Positions 1 through 13,910 are shown, numbered from the stretch's first letter. The stretch: 64,000 nt of DNA from Urechis unicinctus (GCA_034190875.2 CM067348.1:31786602-31850601); one strand, 5' to 3'. Notes: generated by a model from the sequence alone, not told the origin. A program made the numbers and translations.

Positions 1-120
1 TTAGGGCATACACCTAACCTGCTTGGCTAATTGCTTGTATACGGCTTGGGAGGCGTGGACCGGTTTGCGGGTTGATGGGTGGACGGGTCTCTGGCTAAGA
101 CAAATGTAATTAACCAATCA

Positions 121-293
<173 letters not shown>

Positions 294-296
294 AAA

Positions 297-1101
297 TTAT
301 ATAATTTTTCAATACATTTGTCTCATGCAATGAAGTATCAAATTCGATAGTGCACTAAAACTTCCGTTCAATGTAACCATACAGCACTGGTCAATCAATT
401 AATCGCAACAAAACACGTGGTAAGTGTGACGATCACCAGACAAGAGTCCAAATAACACTGTCTTTATTTGGTAATCGCATGGCTTATAAGGACAATAAAA
501 CCACGTGACATTAAAGACCAATATTACACAATAATATTTGAACTACAACATGAGATTGGTCATGACAGTAAGAATTGCCGCTTTGGGTTACACTTGCCAT
601 TCGACAAATACCATTACGCGTGAGATAAATATAAAACATGCGCGATCCCACATTTCTCCGTGTCGTTAATCAAATGATAAGAATCCGAATACCTCTTACT
701 TGCAAAGTCAGAATCAATGAAAATACCAACCCTGCCAATACATACACTCAACAGATACAACCCTTACACGTAAATGACCATAGGACGTCCATTATATTAA
801 TAATATAATGATCAAAGAAGCACTTCAATAAAGTTCGCCATGACAAAATGTCTCATGAATTCATAATCATAATGCTTTTTATCAATATAACGGAAATGAA
901 AGGAATGGAATTCGGCTTATATTGATAGTGACAACACGTTTTGCTACGCCGGGTACCATCCAATGCACACACCAAAAAACACCGATATTTTCCTTGATGG
1001 AAAAGATTTTCCATGACTCAACCGTAAACTTGGGGCTATTTGAACCATTCTTTCCTTCCTAGTTTATTAAATAGTGCAGCTGGGTGCGTCAGGGGAATTA
1101 A
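297..1101. other. No feature recognised
   Basis: Ordinary A+T-rich sequence of mixed composition. I see no convincing ORF, RNA gene or repeat in it. Confidence 0.6.
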
Positions 1102-1410
1102 TGTGTAATAATTGCTGCATGCATCACTTGGCCCAGTCCGTGCACCTACATCCTGTCAGCGTGGCAATATAGAAGTCACATTGGAAATGTTTTACATTAT
1201 GTAGACAATATTAAAGGTTGTGTTATTTCATCAGATGTAATAAGCTTTGATGGTCGTTACACGCTGAATTTTCACATTGCGTCTCAATTAATATTTGTCA
1301 TCTTATTCGTATTCACTGTAGCAGCTCTTTGTGTACTAACAACAAAGCGACATCGTTATGAGGATTTAGGATACACTGATGTACAAAATGCTGAACGTGC
1401 TAGAATTTGA
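1102..1410 (+). CDS. Candidate 3' terminal exon of a single-pass membrane protein
   Basis: An open frame of 102 codons ends in TGA at 1408-1410. It has no ATG near its left end, so if real it is an internal or terminal exon. A possible splice acceptor AG lies at 1135-1136 (ttggcccag), which would start the exon at 1137. The translation has an extracellular-like part with cysteines and an SFDGRYTLNFH segment. A hydrophobic stretch of about 20 residues follows (codons around 1279-1341), then a basic stop-transfer cluster (TTKRHR) and a short tail with two tyrosines (YEDLGYTDV) before the stop. Hydrophobic segment, positive residues, polar tail and stop is the usual order for the C-terminus of a type I membrane protein. 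I do not recognise the family. Hydrophobic runs arise easily in A+T-rich DNA, so this remains a candidate. Confidence 0.3.
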   Translation, partial: CVIIAACITWPSPCTYILSAWQYRSHIGNVLHYVDNIKGCVISSDVISFDGRYTLNFHIASQLIFVILFVFTVAALCVLTTKRHRYEDLGYTDVQNAERARI

Positions 1411-2149
1411 TTCATTTGATATCCAGGAAAATTGTTTGCATCATAAAATGAAATGTGTCAATTGATGTACTTCATTTCTGTACCATTGCCGTACCATTAT
1501 TTGCCCCGCGGGGCTGGTAATGAAGTTCTAAACGGGCATCGGTGACAACGTGTGTCAATTTTAAAATGTCGGCTGTGAAATAGTTTTCTCGAGCGATGAT
1601 CGTTCTTTAACATTTGGAATCGTTTAAGGAACGAAGAGCGAGAGATAACGAGTTGTTAAGGGGCCGGAGCGACGGGTGTCAAGCCAGCAAGGTTCGAGTG
1701 ACCGAAACGACGCCGAAAAGCGTTTCTCCTGACCTCGATATTGTGCTGCCAGATTGGAGATAACTATATACAAAGTTTTATGATGTGAATGGTTGATGAA
1801 TAAATTCTTGCGATGTACCGATAGCTTGTGCGCGTGCTTACTATGAGTTGGTTCATTATACCTAGGTAGTTGCAATAGTATAATCCAGACACTATTGCTC
1901 TGTCATAACACAAGTGGACATTATCACGCTTTGCGCTTCATTATATCATTACATCTTTATGTCTCAAAGACACCGTAATACCTCACTTTATAGTTTCCAC
2001 CAAAATCAAATAGTTTGTTTTAAATTACCAAATATTTGATCACTTCTTTACAGCAGCCAAATACCTTTTCCATTTATGGCATTCATTGGGATCTTGCAAA
2101 TTGATATGCTGTGTCATAACAAAAAACATTATGTGTAGCACATTCGCTT
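1411..2149. other. No feature recognised
   Basis: Mixed A+T-rich sequence. A small G+C-richer patch at about 1630-1740 has an 83-codon minus-strand ORF with no other support. Confidence 0.5.
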
Positions 2150-3066
2150 TTAAAGGAAATAGCGCCATGTTTAATGCCTTTCTTAAGTTAAGTGGCCTTT
2201 CAAAGCATTCTACATTTCAAGAGGGCACACCAAGATCATCTCTATTGGCATAAAAGGAAAAAAAAGATGTCAAATAACACTCATACAAGCACCCACAATT
2301 GATAATACCTAATGGTCCCTTCATCCCAACAGGAGGCAACCTATAATCGTGCAGGTTAATGCGGCATGATATAAAAAACGAAAACCAATGCCGTATGGAA
2401 CGTATTTTGAGCAATAAAGAATACAAGACCGCAATGCTAGAAAAGCATTTGACTGATTTCAATGTCAATGTTTAGTGGCCGCAGAGGAATTACTCAAGCA
2501 GCACAATGATGATGTCAATAACGGCCTATTTTAACAACAGCATAGATACCGTTAATGTCGATATTCTCTCCGGGTACGCCATGATATAGCAAAAATGTGT
2601 TTGCATGCATGCTTACACATTTGATAGGTACGGAATTTATTTAACGCTAGATAATGCTTTTACCGCAACCTATATGACCATGAAATTAATACACGTTGCA
2701 AAGTGGCATTGATACCCGTTGCAACTTCAAAGCGCTACAACAAAAGTAGAATGTAAAGATTTAATGATTATGTGCGTCATAAAAGGATGGCAAAGAGTCC
2801 TCATAGAACTGACGGGGGCGCTTGGTGCGGTCGTTATATAATGGACAACTATCACACAATTCTATATGTTTCTCTGTTTGAAATATAACCAGATATATCA
2901 ATGGCGAGAGGTCACTGAGTATGACAATCATCTTTATTGCTTCATAGTCGTTATAAAGTATATATATCTGTATATTATGGCATCGGATGAATAATAACTG
3001 AAGTACCGCTTTTGACACTATTAAAAATCTATATATAAACATATATTAACACAGTATGTGCATAAA
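2150..3066 (+). repeat. Old direct duplicate, pair 1, copy a
   Basis: Matches 10,620-11,440 in the same orientation and order, roughly 70-75% identical by eye with small indels. Shared anchors include GCGGCATGATA (2361 and 10,847), ATTTTGAGCAATA, TCGATATTCTCTCCG and ATATGACCATGAAATT. Both copies run into a TA microsatellite at the same relative point, so the microsatellite was probably present before duplication. Minus-strand ORFs of 83 and 93 codons lie here. The equivalent frame in copy b is broken by stops. Confidence 0.75.
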
Positions 3067-3142
<76 letters not shown>

Positions 3143-3325
3143 ATATATGTATATATATGTAAATATGTCCATATGTATATGTATATGTATATTTGTATGT
3201 AGATTTTCAACATATTATATATATATAAATATATATATTGATGTATATATACATCATATATATATAAATATTTATGATTTTTTACGCATATATATAAATA
3301 TGTATTTGTATGCATAAATATGCAT
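3067..3325. repeat. (TA)n microsatellite and TA-rich flank
   Basis: Pure TA to about 3126, then imperfect TA, TGTA and TTTA sequence to about 3325. The minus-strand ORF across it is low-complexity translation. Confidence 0.95.
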
Positions 3326-3525
3326 ATATATCGAAATAGATTTTAAATGTAAGCATATAAATGTATATATGGCAATAACATAAACATTTATATATTTTAA
3401 TATATCAATGTCTAAATATTTATTTATATATATATATACATATATAAATAAATTGGTATATATACACTTATAAAGATATGAAGATATTATATATAGGTAT
3501 GCGTGTATGTTTATATATAGTTATT

Positions 3526-4253
<728 letters not shown>

Positions 4254-4350
<97 letters not shown>

Positions 4351-4555
4351 TAGATATATCTATATATATCTATCTACTCTATATATATATATATATATCT
4401 ATATTTCTCTCATCTCTCTCTCTCTCTCTCTCGTCTTCTCTATTATATATATATATCTAATATATATATAGATACTCTATATATCTTCTATATATATCTA
4501 TATATATATAATATATATCTATATCTCTATCTCCTATATATATATATATATACTA
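4254..4555. repeat. Compound (TA)n / (TATC)n / (CT)n microsatellite
   Basis: TA repeats grade into TAGA and TATC units, with a CT run at about 4410-4433, then mixed TA and CTAT. The irregular mixture suggests repeated slippage, or uncertain consensus sequence in this interval. Confidence 0.93.
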
Positions 4556-5181
4556 TAGGCCACTAGGTATAGTAAAGCGCATATATATGTTATATATCTT
4601 GTCAAGTACCTTCCAAACGCTTTTGTGCAGTGATCGATCAAAGAGCGCGCCAGCGAGCTGGAGCACCATTCAGTCATTTATGTTTAATTCAGATAATAAA
4701 CCATCAACCATGCGTCATAGCGATAAGCACCAAGCGACAGATCAATAACTGGGGATTGATGATAACAAATAATAGGTTTAATACACAATATCATGATTTC
4801 TGACCTTGCTGTCCGCAGCCATGATCACTCATTTATGAATAATAATACATCGCAGGATGTATTTCATTCTAGCGAATACACTTGGATGCGTATGATTAAT
4901 ATGTGACATAAAGTAGAATATGCTTCCTTCATGCAATTTACTTTAACTGCACAGCAAATAATAAGGCAAATAATATGGCCGTTAACACCCTACAAGCATC
5001 GTAGAAGATTCAAATAGGGGCAGATTGGTATTTCAAATTTAAACCTAGTTGCTTGGTCGATGAGAATGTTAAACTTCTAAAAACATGGAAAATGCCAGAA
5101 CATTGTCAATAAGTGATACATGCAACATTATTTGCTCGGGATGCCAATCACTTTATATTTATCCAGCGATGGCCATCCACG
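4556..5181. other. No feature recognised
   Basis: Mixed sequence. Its last ~97 bases are the start of a 104-codon plus-strand ORF that continues into the duplicated unit at 5182. Confidence 0.5.
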
Positions 5182-5820
5182 ACCATATGAGAGACACTGC
5201 TCATAGCTCTTGTTCGATGGGATTCCACGCCACTCCAGCCAAGATAGGAGTCCTATGGATTATTGTGTACTTATTTGACGATGATATTCCTATAGGATAC
5301 ACACAGCGGGGTATGGGTGCGATATTTGTAAGCCGAACCAGAGCACTAATCATGAACACGATCGAATATTGCGTAGTCATGTCGCTAACCAGTCCATAAT
5401 TCTATGCGTGGTCTCTTGAATGACTAATCATTAATCTTTGATAAATTTGCTCTTCGGGTTAAATGATCATTGCTGTTTTTGCTTTCTGTTTACTGGTTAC
5501 AGTTAGGCTGTAGATCATTAATGCAAGGCTTGCATGTAATTTGTAATGCTAGTCTAAAAACCTAGATTGCGAAATACTGATACAGACTTTCCACTGAAAG
5601 GGAGGTGGGGGGGGGGGGGGGGGGGGGGGTCAGGTTTTTCTGGTCAACAGATAAGCAAATTCAGCCGAGGACTTTAAGAAAAAGTGGGCTGAATATCAGC
5701 AAAGATGACAGTGCCAGTGTCTGATGCGGTTTACCACGTGATTGCTGAAACATATATAGATTTGGTTTGATCCTTATTTTGGCGCCAGTGTCTCTGTGTA
5801 ATCTGACAACTTTCCCGTAG
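5182..5820 (+). repeat. 639-bp tandem duplication, copy 1
   Basis: Begins ACCATATGAGAGACACTGCT and ends CTTTCCCGTAG, directly followed by copy 2 with the same start. The copies are well over 95% identical outside one G-tract. That tract is 25 uninterrupted G at 5607-5631 here and only 8 G in copy 2. The left part is open on the plus strand to the stop at 5397-5399. The translation includes a hydrophobic stretch followed by FDDDIPIGYTQRG. Copy 2 has a stop in that frame. The opposite strand is also open, so which strand, if either, is coding cannot be decided. Confidence 0.93.
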
Positions 5821-6437
5821 ACCATATGAGAGACACTGCTCATAGCTCTTGATCTATGGGATTCCACGCCACTCCAGCCAAGATAGGAGTCCTATGGATT
5901 ATTGTGTACTTATTTGACGATGATATTCCTATAGGATACACACAGCGGGGTATAGGTGCGATATTTGTAAGCCGAACAAGAGCACTAATCATGAACACGA
6001 TCGAATATTGCGTAGTCACGTCGCTAACCAGTCCATAATTCCATGCGCGGTCTCTTGAATGACTAATCATTAATCTTTGATAAATTTGCTCTTCGGGTTA
6101 AATGATCATTGCTGTTTTTGCTTTCTGTTTACTGGTTACAGTTAGGCGGTAGATCATTAATGCAAGGCTTGCATGTAATTTGTAATGCTAGTCTAAAAAC
6201 CTAGATGGCGAAATCCTTTCTACAGACTTTCCACTGGAAGGGAGGGGGGGGCAGGTTTTTCTGTATAACAGATAAACAATGCAGCCGAGGATTTTAAGAA
6301 AAAGTGGGCTGAATGTCAGCAAAGATGACAGTGCCAGTGTCTGATGAGGTTTACGTGATTGCTGAGACATATATAGATTTGGTTTGATCCTTATTTTGGC
6401 GCCAGTGTCTCTGTGTAATCTGACAACTTTCCCGTAG
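5821..6437 (+). repeat. Tandem duplication, copy 2
   Basis: Second copy of the unit, 617 bp because of a shorter G-tract (8 G at 6244-6251) and a few small indels. Compared with copy 1, a TGT codon reads TGA here, breaking the plus-strand frame. Other visible differences mix silent and amino-acid-changing substitutions, so there is no sign of selection for a protein. The duplication is recent relative to the other duplicate pairs in this window. Confidence 0.93.
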
Positions 6438-9400
6438 TCCGTTTATGTTGATGGTGCTTATGATATTCAAAATGCACTTTGTATCATGCTGTCATGTCGC
6501 ACGAGTTGCATAGCTGATGCAAATATATGTGTTTGTAGATAGTGCAGTTACATTATGTCTCATATATCGTAGTTTCTGCTTTGCTAATGTCATCAAAAGA
6601 GAATTGCTAGCAGCCAGTTTTTTCATCCGTATCATATTTCGTGTTTATATTTCAACCGCAGGCTGAACGGAAGTTGGGTGCATTAGCTAGTTTCATTCTC
6701 GGTGTTATGTTATAGCACAGCGCACTGTGTTGCTAACATCACTTCCTTCTTCAGTTTGTTAGAGTACAGCTACTAAAAGGATATAAGCTATTGCCCTGAT
6801 GACGGGCCATAAATAATACGCAATATTTACCGACCTAAGACGCATTAGTTGGCAAGTCAATGGAGTCACCGACATTTGCAGACGGATGCTGTCGGTCAGA
6901 CCGGATTTTTGCGTAATTGGAGTGGATGGCCTACCTGGAAACATAAGGCTAGATTTACTAGATAGAACGATTACAATTCTTCAGTCAACACAGATGCATC
7001 GCTTGGTGCAATAGTAGCGGCTGAATGAAATGTTATGCATTATTTATCAACGGTGCGTCGTACTATGATCACAATGGTACGCTGTTTAACAATCACCAAC
7101 GATATGTCGCTGTTAAGAGCAGAGTGAATACGATCAGGTGAACAATTCCACAGTGTGGACGAATATAATTCATTCAAGGTAATGTTTATAGCCAAACATC
7201 AGACTAAGGCAGATGGTTGCAATGTGTTTTGAAAGCGCTTGTTTAGACTCGCGATCGTTATACTATTGACGCGTTAGTGAATAGCTCATGGTGTAAAGTA
7301 TCACAGATTGTATGCTACCCAATATCGGTTTATATTAACACCATAATTCACGTTATTATAACACATCCATCTGCTGATGAGATCGTCTACCAGACGCAAA
7401 ATAAGACACATTATTATCGAATAGAAACACTTACATGAACATAATTATATATATGCTGCTTACAAATTACACAACTGTGTTGATTTGCCATTTTGTTTGC
7501 ATGTTCAATCTTACATTGCCATGAACCTGCATTGGTTACCCAGTCTTTAAGGTACAATCTCGCTGAGAATATCATTTCTGGTACTATTTATGACCGCTAA
7601 TTGTTGACAAAAATATGTACTTAGATAATTGCACCACAGGAGCACTGCCTTGATATAACAAATATATTGAAGTCAGATTGCAGAGGCTCAAAAATCATTT
7701 GTATAATAAAGTTACTTAATTTGATGTTGTCATTCTACTGCTAAACAAGTAGTTATAATCATTATTATTTGAACCCACCTTGTGTTGCAACATCAATAAA
7801 GCATTCAGAATAGTTTGCTGAATGTCATCAATAAAAATTAACATCAGACACTGTAAGATTGATTGTACTTACGCCTTGGGTAATCAGTGATCAGCGACTC
7901 ATATAATCCATCGCAAAGAGGACATATTCAACCCAGAAAATTCAACATATAGTAAACCAGAAAATAAATGTTAATTATTTACGCTAATTGAATATAATTT
8001 AACTAACAATTACGACAAAAACTGACCATTTTATTGAAAATATCGACAGCGTCAAATACATGCAATTCTGCCTCAAAATAATTGAATTATATTAATTGCA
8101 TTCACAGCAATCAGTGCAGTAAGTAACGACGGCTACCATATACTTCAGATATATGATAAGGCAAGTTGAACATTTGATCTATTGACGACGTTTTTGGGCT
8201 TTGCATGTATTGGATTATAACGTCCGTAGAAATCAATACTTATAGCCTTCCATTGGAAATAAATGTTAACACAGTTAGCAGAGATGTTCAGTTGATGATA
8301 AAATGTTGCGTTGTTTCATACATGGGTCGTACGGCTTTGTAGATGTTATTAAGTTGTGTTGCACTCGTTGGATGTCTTACGTAAAGTTTTCTATATTAGC
8401 GACCAGTTTACCCATGCATTGTCATTGCTCAAAACGAACAGTCAGGCATCGTATGTTTGATACCCTTCAGATTTCATTTAAAATGTTTGTAGTCTTAAAC
8501 AACCCGTGCAATTATAAATCTTACACTTATGTCATTACAGGTAGAGTTTTAGTTCATAGTATACAAATAACGCTTAGTTTCTTTAGGAATATGATGGGAG
8601 ATGCTTGCTCATGCTTTCGGTATATGATCATTTGAACACACCAATGAATCAACGTCGCAACATGTGATATGCTGAGATAATTGTCTCTGAATGCACAACC
8701 ATCTAATATATTTTTTTTAAATGAACTGTTGATACAAATTGAACACGCACAGAGTAAGTGTTTATTCACATATTTTTGTAGGACAATAACATAATTCGTC
8801 TCTGAATGGCTTGTGGATTCCAATGTAACCACATGACTAACATGGAACGAGTTTCTATATTTAAGTAACCAAATGACTAATTACTAAGAAGAACATATGT
8901 TTTTTTCTATGTGTGTTACAGTTTCTTGATGATTTCAATCTCATACTAAGTGCAGCTCAATCCGATATAATTGCACACGATTCAGTATCGACGTTCGGTA
9001 TTTTTGAGATCACAGCAAAAGATGGAAGGCAAATAATAATGTCATAAAATTAATAAATGGACAGTCTTGCCTATTCGACAGTTGTGGTCCTCGGGAGCAG
9101 TTGCGGCTCTCATAAAGTAAGATGAACAATAAAACATTTAAAGAATTAGTTTGTCAATCTATTCCTTTATGGTCTTATCTTTCCACACATGTTTACTTAA
9201 CGAAACGTCTAAAAAGGTCTTTGTCTTAAAGGTCTCGATACGAACTTCAGTATGCAGAAGTATGCAAGTGACTATCAACGGCATGCACTTGTTGCGCATA
9301 TGTGTTACCATGCGTATGTGTGTATATACAAATGCAGTGCTTCATTGTAAACTTTATGCAGGTAAATGCTAGCGCATGCGAGCGTGTGTTAATGGGTGTG

Positions 9401-10619
9401 GGCGTGTTAGTCGTTTGTGTATTGTGAAATATAACATTTGAGCACAGGTTATCATCTTCAATTGTTTTCTTTATCAATTGTAATGTTTTGCAGGGGACAT
9501 ATAGTAATTAAATGTGAGCACTGGATACATTGTTACACTACCAGATCAAGTCAATATTTAGGAAGTCATTCATGCAAAACATTAAATGGTTTTTATACCT
9601 TTCTACAATTGTTATTTCCTGTGTATAATATCTCACTATAATTGGTGTCTGTGAGCGGTAGTAATATAATAAAGGTGTGTTTAGATGCTTATGACACTGT
9701 GGTTTGTTTTGAGAGCGAAAGTAAACCATATAGGTGATTTGACAACAGTACATATATCATAGGAGGTAGACAGGCTAATGCAACATGGAGTGTGTCTATC
9801 TGCAAATAGATAGAAAACATATGTAACCCTAAGCAAAATAACTTCAGTCAATTGCAGCTTCATTAATCTTTGATAAAAAGATGCAGATGAGATGTTGCTG
9901 GAATAAGATAAGTATAACGGTTCGTAGTCTTGGCACTGGCTTTTCGTTGTGTTTGCAAGAAAAATATCCGGAATTATATTGCATACCTGTTGTTCTTGAA
10001 ATCTCCAAATAACATATGGTTAAATGTAAAACTAAGATTATAGCCGGAAACAAGCGGCATTGATAGGGCTTAACATCAAACGTATATTTAGTTCGGCCTT
10101 TGTTTAAAGCAGCCATTCCTTCAAGCATCTTATTTTTTCAGAATTGTTAATAATATTTTAGCAGATGCCAAATTAAGTCTTGTGGTTCTAGTTTTGAAGC
10201 TATTAAACAAACAAAAGGCTCGTACTTGCAAAGGCAGAAGCAATAGAAACCAGTCCTTCAACTGCAATGACCTAGACAATAAAACACCTACAAGTGAATG
10301 GTTATGGGACATATTGATACAGTTCCATGAAGCTGATATTGATCTCACGTTTTGCTATGTTTGGCACCTTCACTGTAGCCGCCTTTTGTAAACTGGCGAC
10401 ATATCTGCAAATAACCGGACGAATATAAATTTAGGCGCAACGTAAAAATTGAGCGTGTAGCGACCATCCAAGCGTATTTGAAAACATCTAATAATATAAT
10501 ACAACCTTCAATATCGACGATAAATTGTGCAATATCTCCAATTTGAATGCCTTTTTGCGATAAATCTGCATGATTAAGAGTTGGAGATGCACTTGTCATC
10601 CTTGAAATTAATTCAATTG
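6438..10619. other. 4.2 kb with no recognised feature
   Basis: A+T-rich mixed sequence. Plus-strand ORFs at 8303-8635 (110 codons) and 9151-9372 have no ATG-plus-splice context or family resemblance that I can defend. No RNA gene, transposon end or tandem repeat was seen. Confidence 0.5.
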
Positions 10620-11440
10620 TGCAAGAGCGTCATGTTTAGATTCGATGGCAATGCATTTTGCTAAGTTAAGGGGACACTTATACCATTCAATGCACTCAAG
10701 AGAGCAAGACACATTCATCTTGACTGGTTTTATAGGATATGATACAATGACCAATAACACTCGTGCAAACACCCACGATTAAAATAAGATACTAAATGGT
10801 CTCTTCATTCCAACAGGGGCAATCTATATGCTTGCTGGTGCAATGCGGCATGATACAAAATAAGGAACACCAAAGTCGTATAGAATGTATTTTGAGCAAT
10901 AGAGATTGCTATGACTATAAAGCTAGAAAAGCAGTTCAGTGATATCTATGTGAATTTCGTGGCCACAGAGGTATTACGTTAGCAGCACAAAGATGATGCA
11001 GATAACTATCTATTTTACCAACCGTATATTAGCGGTTAGGTCGATATTCTCTCCGATGACTCAGGGGTATAGCGAGAATTTGTGCGCAAGCATGCTTACA
11101 AAATTGATAGGTATCGAATTCATTCAGCACCGAATACTGCATTAACCGCATATGACCATGAAATTGATACTCGAGGTGCAGTGGCACTGATGCTCGTCGC
11201 ACCGTCCAAGCAATGCAAATAAAGAGAACGAGAAGATTTAAAAATTATGTTTGTCATAAAAGTATCGCAAAGAGCCCTATGTGAACTGACGAGGGTGCTT
11301 AGGTCAGTCGTCATATAAAATTTGTAAAACTATTAGACAATTCTTTCTTCATATTTCTCTGTCTTAGAGTTCCATCAGCCACATGAATGACGGGGGCATG
11401 AGAAACATCTTCATTGCTTCAAAGTGATTATATCTGTATC
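10620..11440 (+). repeat. Old direct duplicate, pair 1, copy b
   Basis: Same-strand diverged partner of 2150-3066, at an offset of about 8.5 kb. Homology is visible from CATGTTTAGATTCGATGG (10,632) through the cgtcatataaaa region near 11,320 and fades into the TA-rich block that follows. Confidence 0.75.
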
Positions 11441-11625
11441 AACATACATATATCTATGTATATACATGCATGTATATGTATATACATATATATTAGTATA
11501 TAATAATGTATTTCATTATGCACATATAAAGATTTATGAATGTATGTACATTTATATAGATTTATATATATATACATATATTAAGATATTCATATATACA
11601 ATTATATATATATGCATATATATAC

Positions 11626-11682
<57 letters not shown>

Positions 11683-11720
11683 TTTGATTAATAGAGTTAT
11701 ATATATAGGCGTGTATATGC
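11441..11720. repeat. TA-rich microsatellite block
   Basis: Imperfect TA, TACA and TGTA sequence with a pure TA core at about 11,638-11,680. It sits where copy a of pair 1 also has its microsatellite. Confidence 0.93.
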
Positions 11721-12244
11721 CTATATATACCCACTTGTATATAGTTATTGATATATTTACCTGTTGTTTTTGCACATAAGTCGCTGTTATTGTCTTGCGT
11801 CTAAACCATATATGAAAACAGATTAGACAAAAGTATGCTATCGAAATCGTTGATTCTGTCTCCAATCTACTGGAAAGACATACTATTTTAGATAACAAAG
11901 TGATAGGTTAGAAACTACGTACGCCTCAAAAAGATCCGTTGGGTCGCATATCTCTTCGTATTACATTGCCTTGCCTTGCTATAGTGGAGTATGCATGAAT
12001 TATAGTGGTATATATTGTCAAATATTGTGCTGATACCCGTTGATCTAGGTTGAAATACTTTGGTTCGTACATAAACCCTAGCATTCATGCTGCTTGGGTC
12101 GCCGTTACGACATCATAGTGAATAAATGACTCGTTTCTGCGCACGTGCCATTCAACCATCACCATATGTTCATATATGTTAACATGTGTTTGACCAGTGG
12201 ATAACGAAACGGGTACACATCAGTTGAATTATTATTAAAGCGCA
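11721..12244. other. No feature recognised
   Basis: Mixed sequence without a supportable ORF or repeat. Confidence 0.5.
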
Positions 12245-12380
12245 GAAAACACTCTGGTTGTTGTTTTTGCAATCAACAATCTCCTATATTGATTGACTGA
12301 TTATTAGATCGTGTTGAACGCGTCCAAAGAAGACCATTGTAACTGACCGTTTATGATGAAGAAGAAGTTTTTCGTAGATG
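12245..12380 (+). repeat. Short old direct duplicate (partner at 14.6 kb)
   Basis: Similar to 14,580-14,780 in the same orientation. Anchors are CGTCCAAAGAAGACC (12,322) against CGTATCCAAAGAAGACG (14,663), and a shared GTTTATGATGAA segment afterwards. There are several indels, so exact ends are uncertain. Confidence 0.45.
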
Positions 12381-12794
12381 TGCGCTATTCTTAGAACCTA
12401 TGGCCAAAAACATCTATAACAGATCTATGATGGGTAAATTGACACATGTTGAACTCACTGAGCATTACCGATGGCAAATGAAATGCCATTGAGCAAAGAT
12501 AGGCGTTTTGTGAATTGCATTCCGGCTTTGTAATGTATATGCCTGTGGGTCAAGTTAGCCGGCGATAGTAGCAAACGAATTATCAAAAAATACCATACCC
12601 TTTTTACATAATGGTTAACATTGGAAGCCTAATCTAAGATGGAAGATATAATACAGAAGTGTGAATTAACCAATTGTCTTTTGTGAAATATTTGTAACTT
12701 TGCATAAATTATCAAATCACTGCGTGTTGCATTGAATTGACATTGTTTTTCTCATCGCATCTTCCAAATTCATATTAGCCCTTAGGTATGCACC

Positions 12795-12819
12795 ATACGC
12801 CATATAACGTATGGCGTAT
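12795..12819. other. Perfect 10-bp inverted repeat (hairpin)
   Basis: ATACGCCATA at 12,795-12,804 and its exact complement TATGGCGTAT at 12,810-12,819, separated by 5 bases. There is no T-run after it and no adjacent gene. It may be chance or a remnant of a mobile element. Confidence 0.8.
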
Positions 12820-13529
12820 TTCCTCACATGATAAAGAAACAATTAGCCGCTAGAAAATATCGCAATTTATCAAGAAAGTACAGTTACAACGGTTTACTGA
12901 GCTGATATGTGTAGCTTGTTGTGCGCTGCATCATAGTTGTTGGGCTTTATGGTGTACCAATTCTTCTTGTATCTCTGTATCTGGCTGTAGTTGTTGTGCT
13001 AAATAGATTGTAAAACATTAAAACCGTGTGTGCCCATTAACACTAACATAGCAATAACTGAGATAGATTACCTGCTTCATCGATCTGTAAGCTTAACACT
13101 GCGATGATCTGCATCTGTTCATGACGCCCTTTAATTTTAAGTAAGCTACTGCATCGGTAACAGCGATCATGTCGAGCAGAAATATACCCTGGTTACCTCG
13201 ATGGTAGCATAGTAAATTATTGTCTATTGCTTTGCTGCTCATAAGCATTCGTAGAAGCGGGCCAATTGCAATATCCGGTATGACTTTTGGGGCCAAGCAA
13301 ATATTTTCTTATGCTAATGAAGTAATGTCCTTACTCAATAACCACACATCTATTGCTTCTTTTCAAACGCGAGGCAAAAATAACGTTGTAAAATCATGTA
13401 ATTGCAAAACCTTAACAATAAAGGCCGCTAAAGACAAAAATGTACCATTATGTTGCTCCTCGAGTAGATTTGAGTTCTGGGGGAATTTCACCTCCAATAT
13501 ATATGATTTTACTTTGAATCGCATTTTGA
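12820..13529. other. No firm feature; overlapping ORFs on both strands
   Basis: A plus-strand ORF of 128 codons (13,220-13,606) and a minus-strand ORF of 67 codons (13,093-13,296) overlap here. Neither shows a recognisable domain or splice context, and lengths like these are expected by chance in this composition. Confidence 0.4.
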
Positions 13530-13910
13530 GTTGTAAAACATTGTATATTCAAGCCAAGAGTCATTGTTTACTCACTGACGCTAAACTAGTTCAGGTTATA
13601 TTTTGATAGAAAGTAAAGAAACTGGATAATGACTGCAAAAAAAGTAAATGAACTAATGCATGATTGCTATAAGCATTAATGTTTTAGTAATTTCACATAT
13701 GCATTGTGCTGCTCAACGGCAAAAACGAATCTGACAGAATTGCCATTCGGCTTATTAAACATTGCATGTTCAATTATTCACTCATTGACTCTAAATTAGT
13801 TCAGGCTTTTGATAGATGGTGAAATAACTGGATTCTGACTAAAAATGGCAAGAATGCTAAATCAATTGATATTTTTTTTTGTTATAGCACAATCATTGTG
13901 CTGTTCAAAG
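13530..13910 (+). repeat. Degenerate tandem duplication, period about 200 bp
   Basis: CTCACTGACGCTAAACTAG at 13,571 recurs as CTCATTGACTCTAAATTAG at 13,781, each followed by TTCAGG and TTTTGATAGA. CATTGTGCTGCTCAA at about 13,700 recurs as CATTGTGCTGTTCAA at about 13,895. Offsets of 195-210 bp show a two-copy tandem repeat with indels. It overlaps the end of a 128-codon ORF, which argues against that ORF being a gene. Confidence 0.7.

Noticed and set aside
1..6. TTAGGG at the very start of the window (animal telomere unit)
   Set aside because: A single copy only, with no tandem array, so it is chance.
5840..6070. Minus-strand ORF of 76 codons opposite the duplicated plus-strand ORF
   Set aside because: Both strands are open over the same short interval and no substitution pattern favours either.
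13220..13606. 128-codon plus-strand ORF as a gene
   Set aside because: Its 3' part lies in a degenerate tandem duplication whose second copy is not open, and there is no domain or splice evidence.
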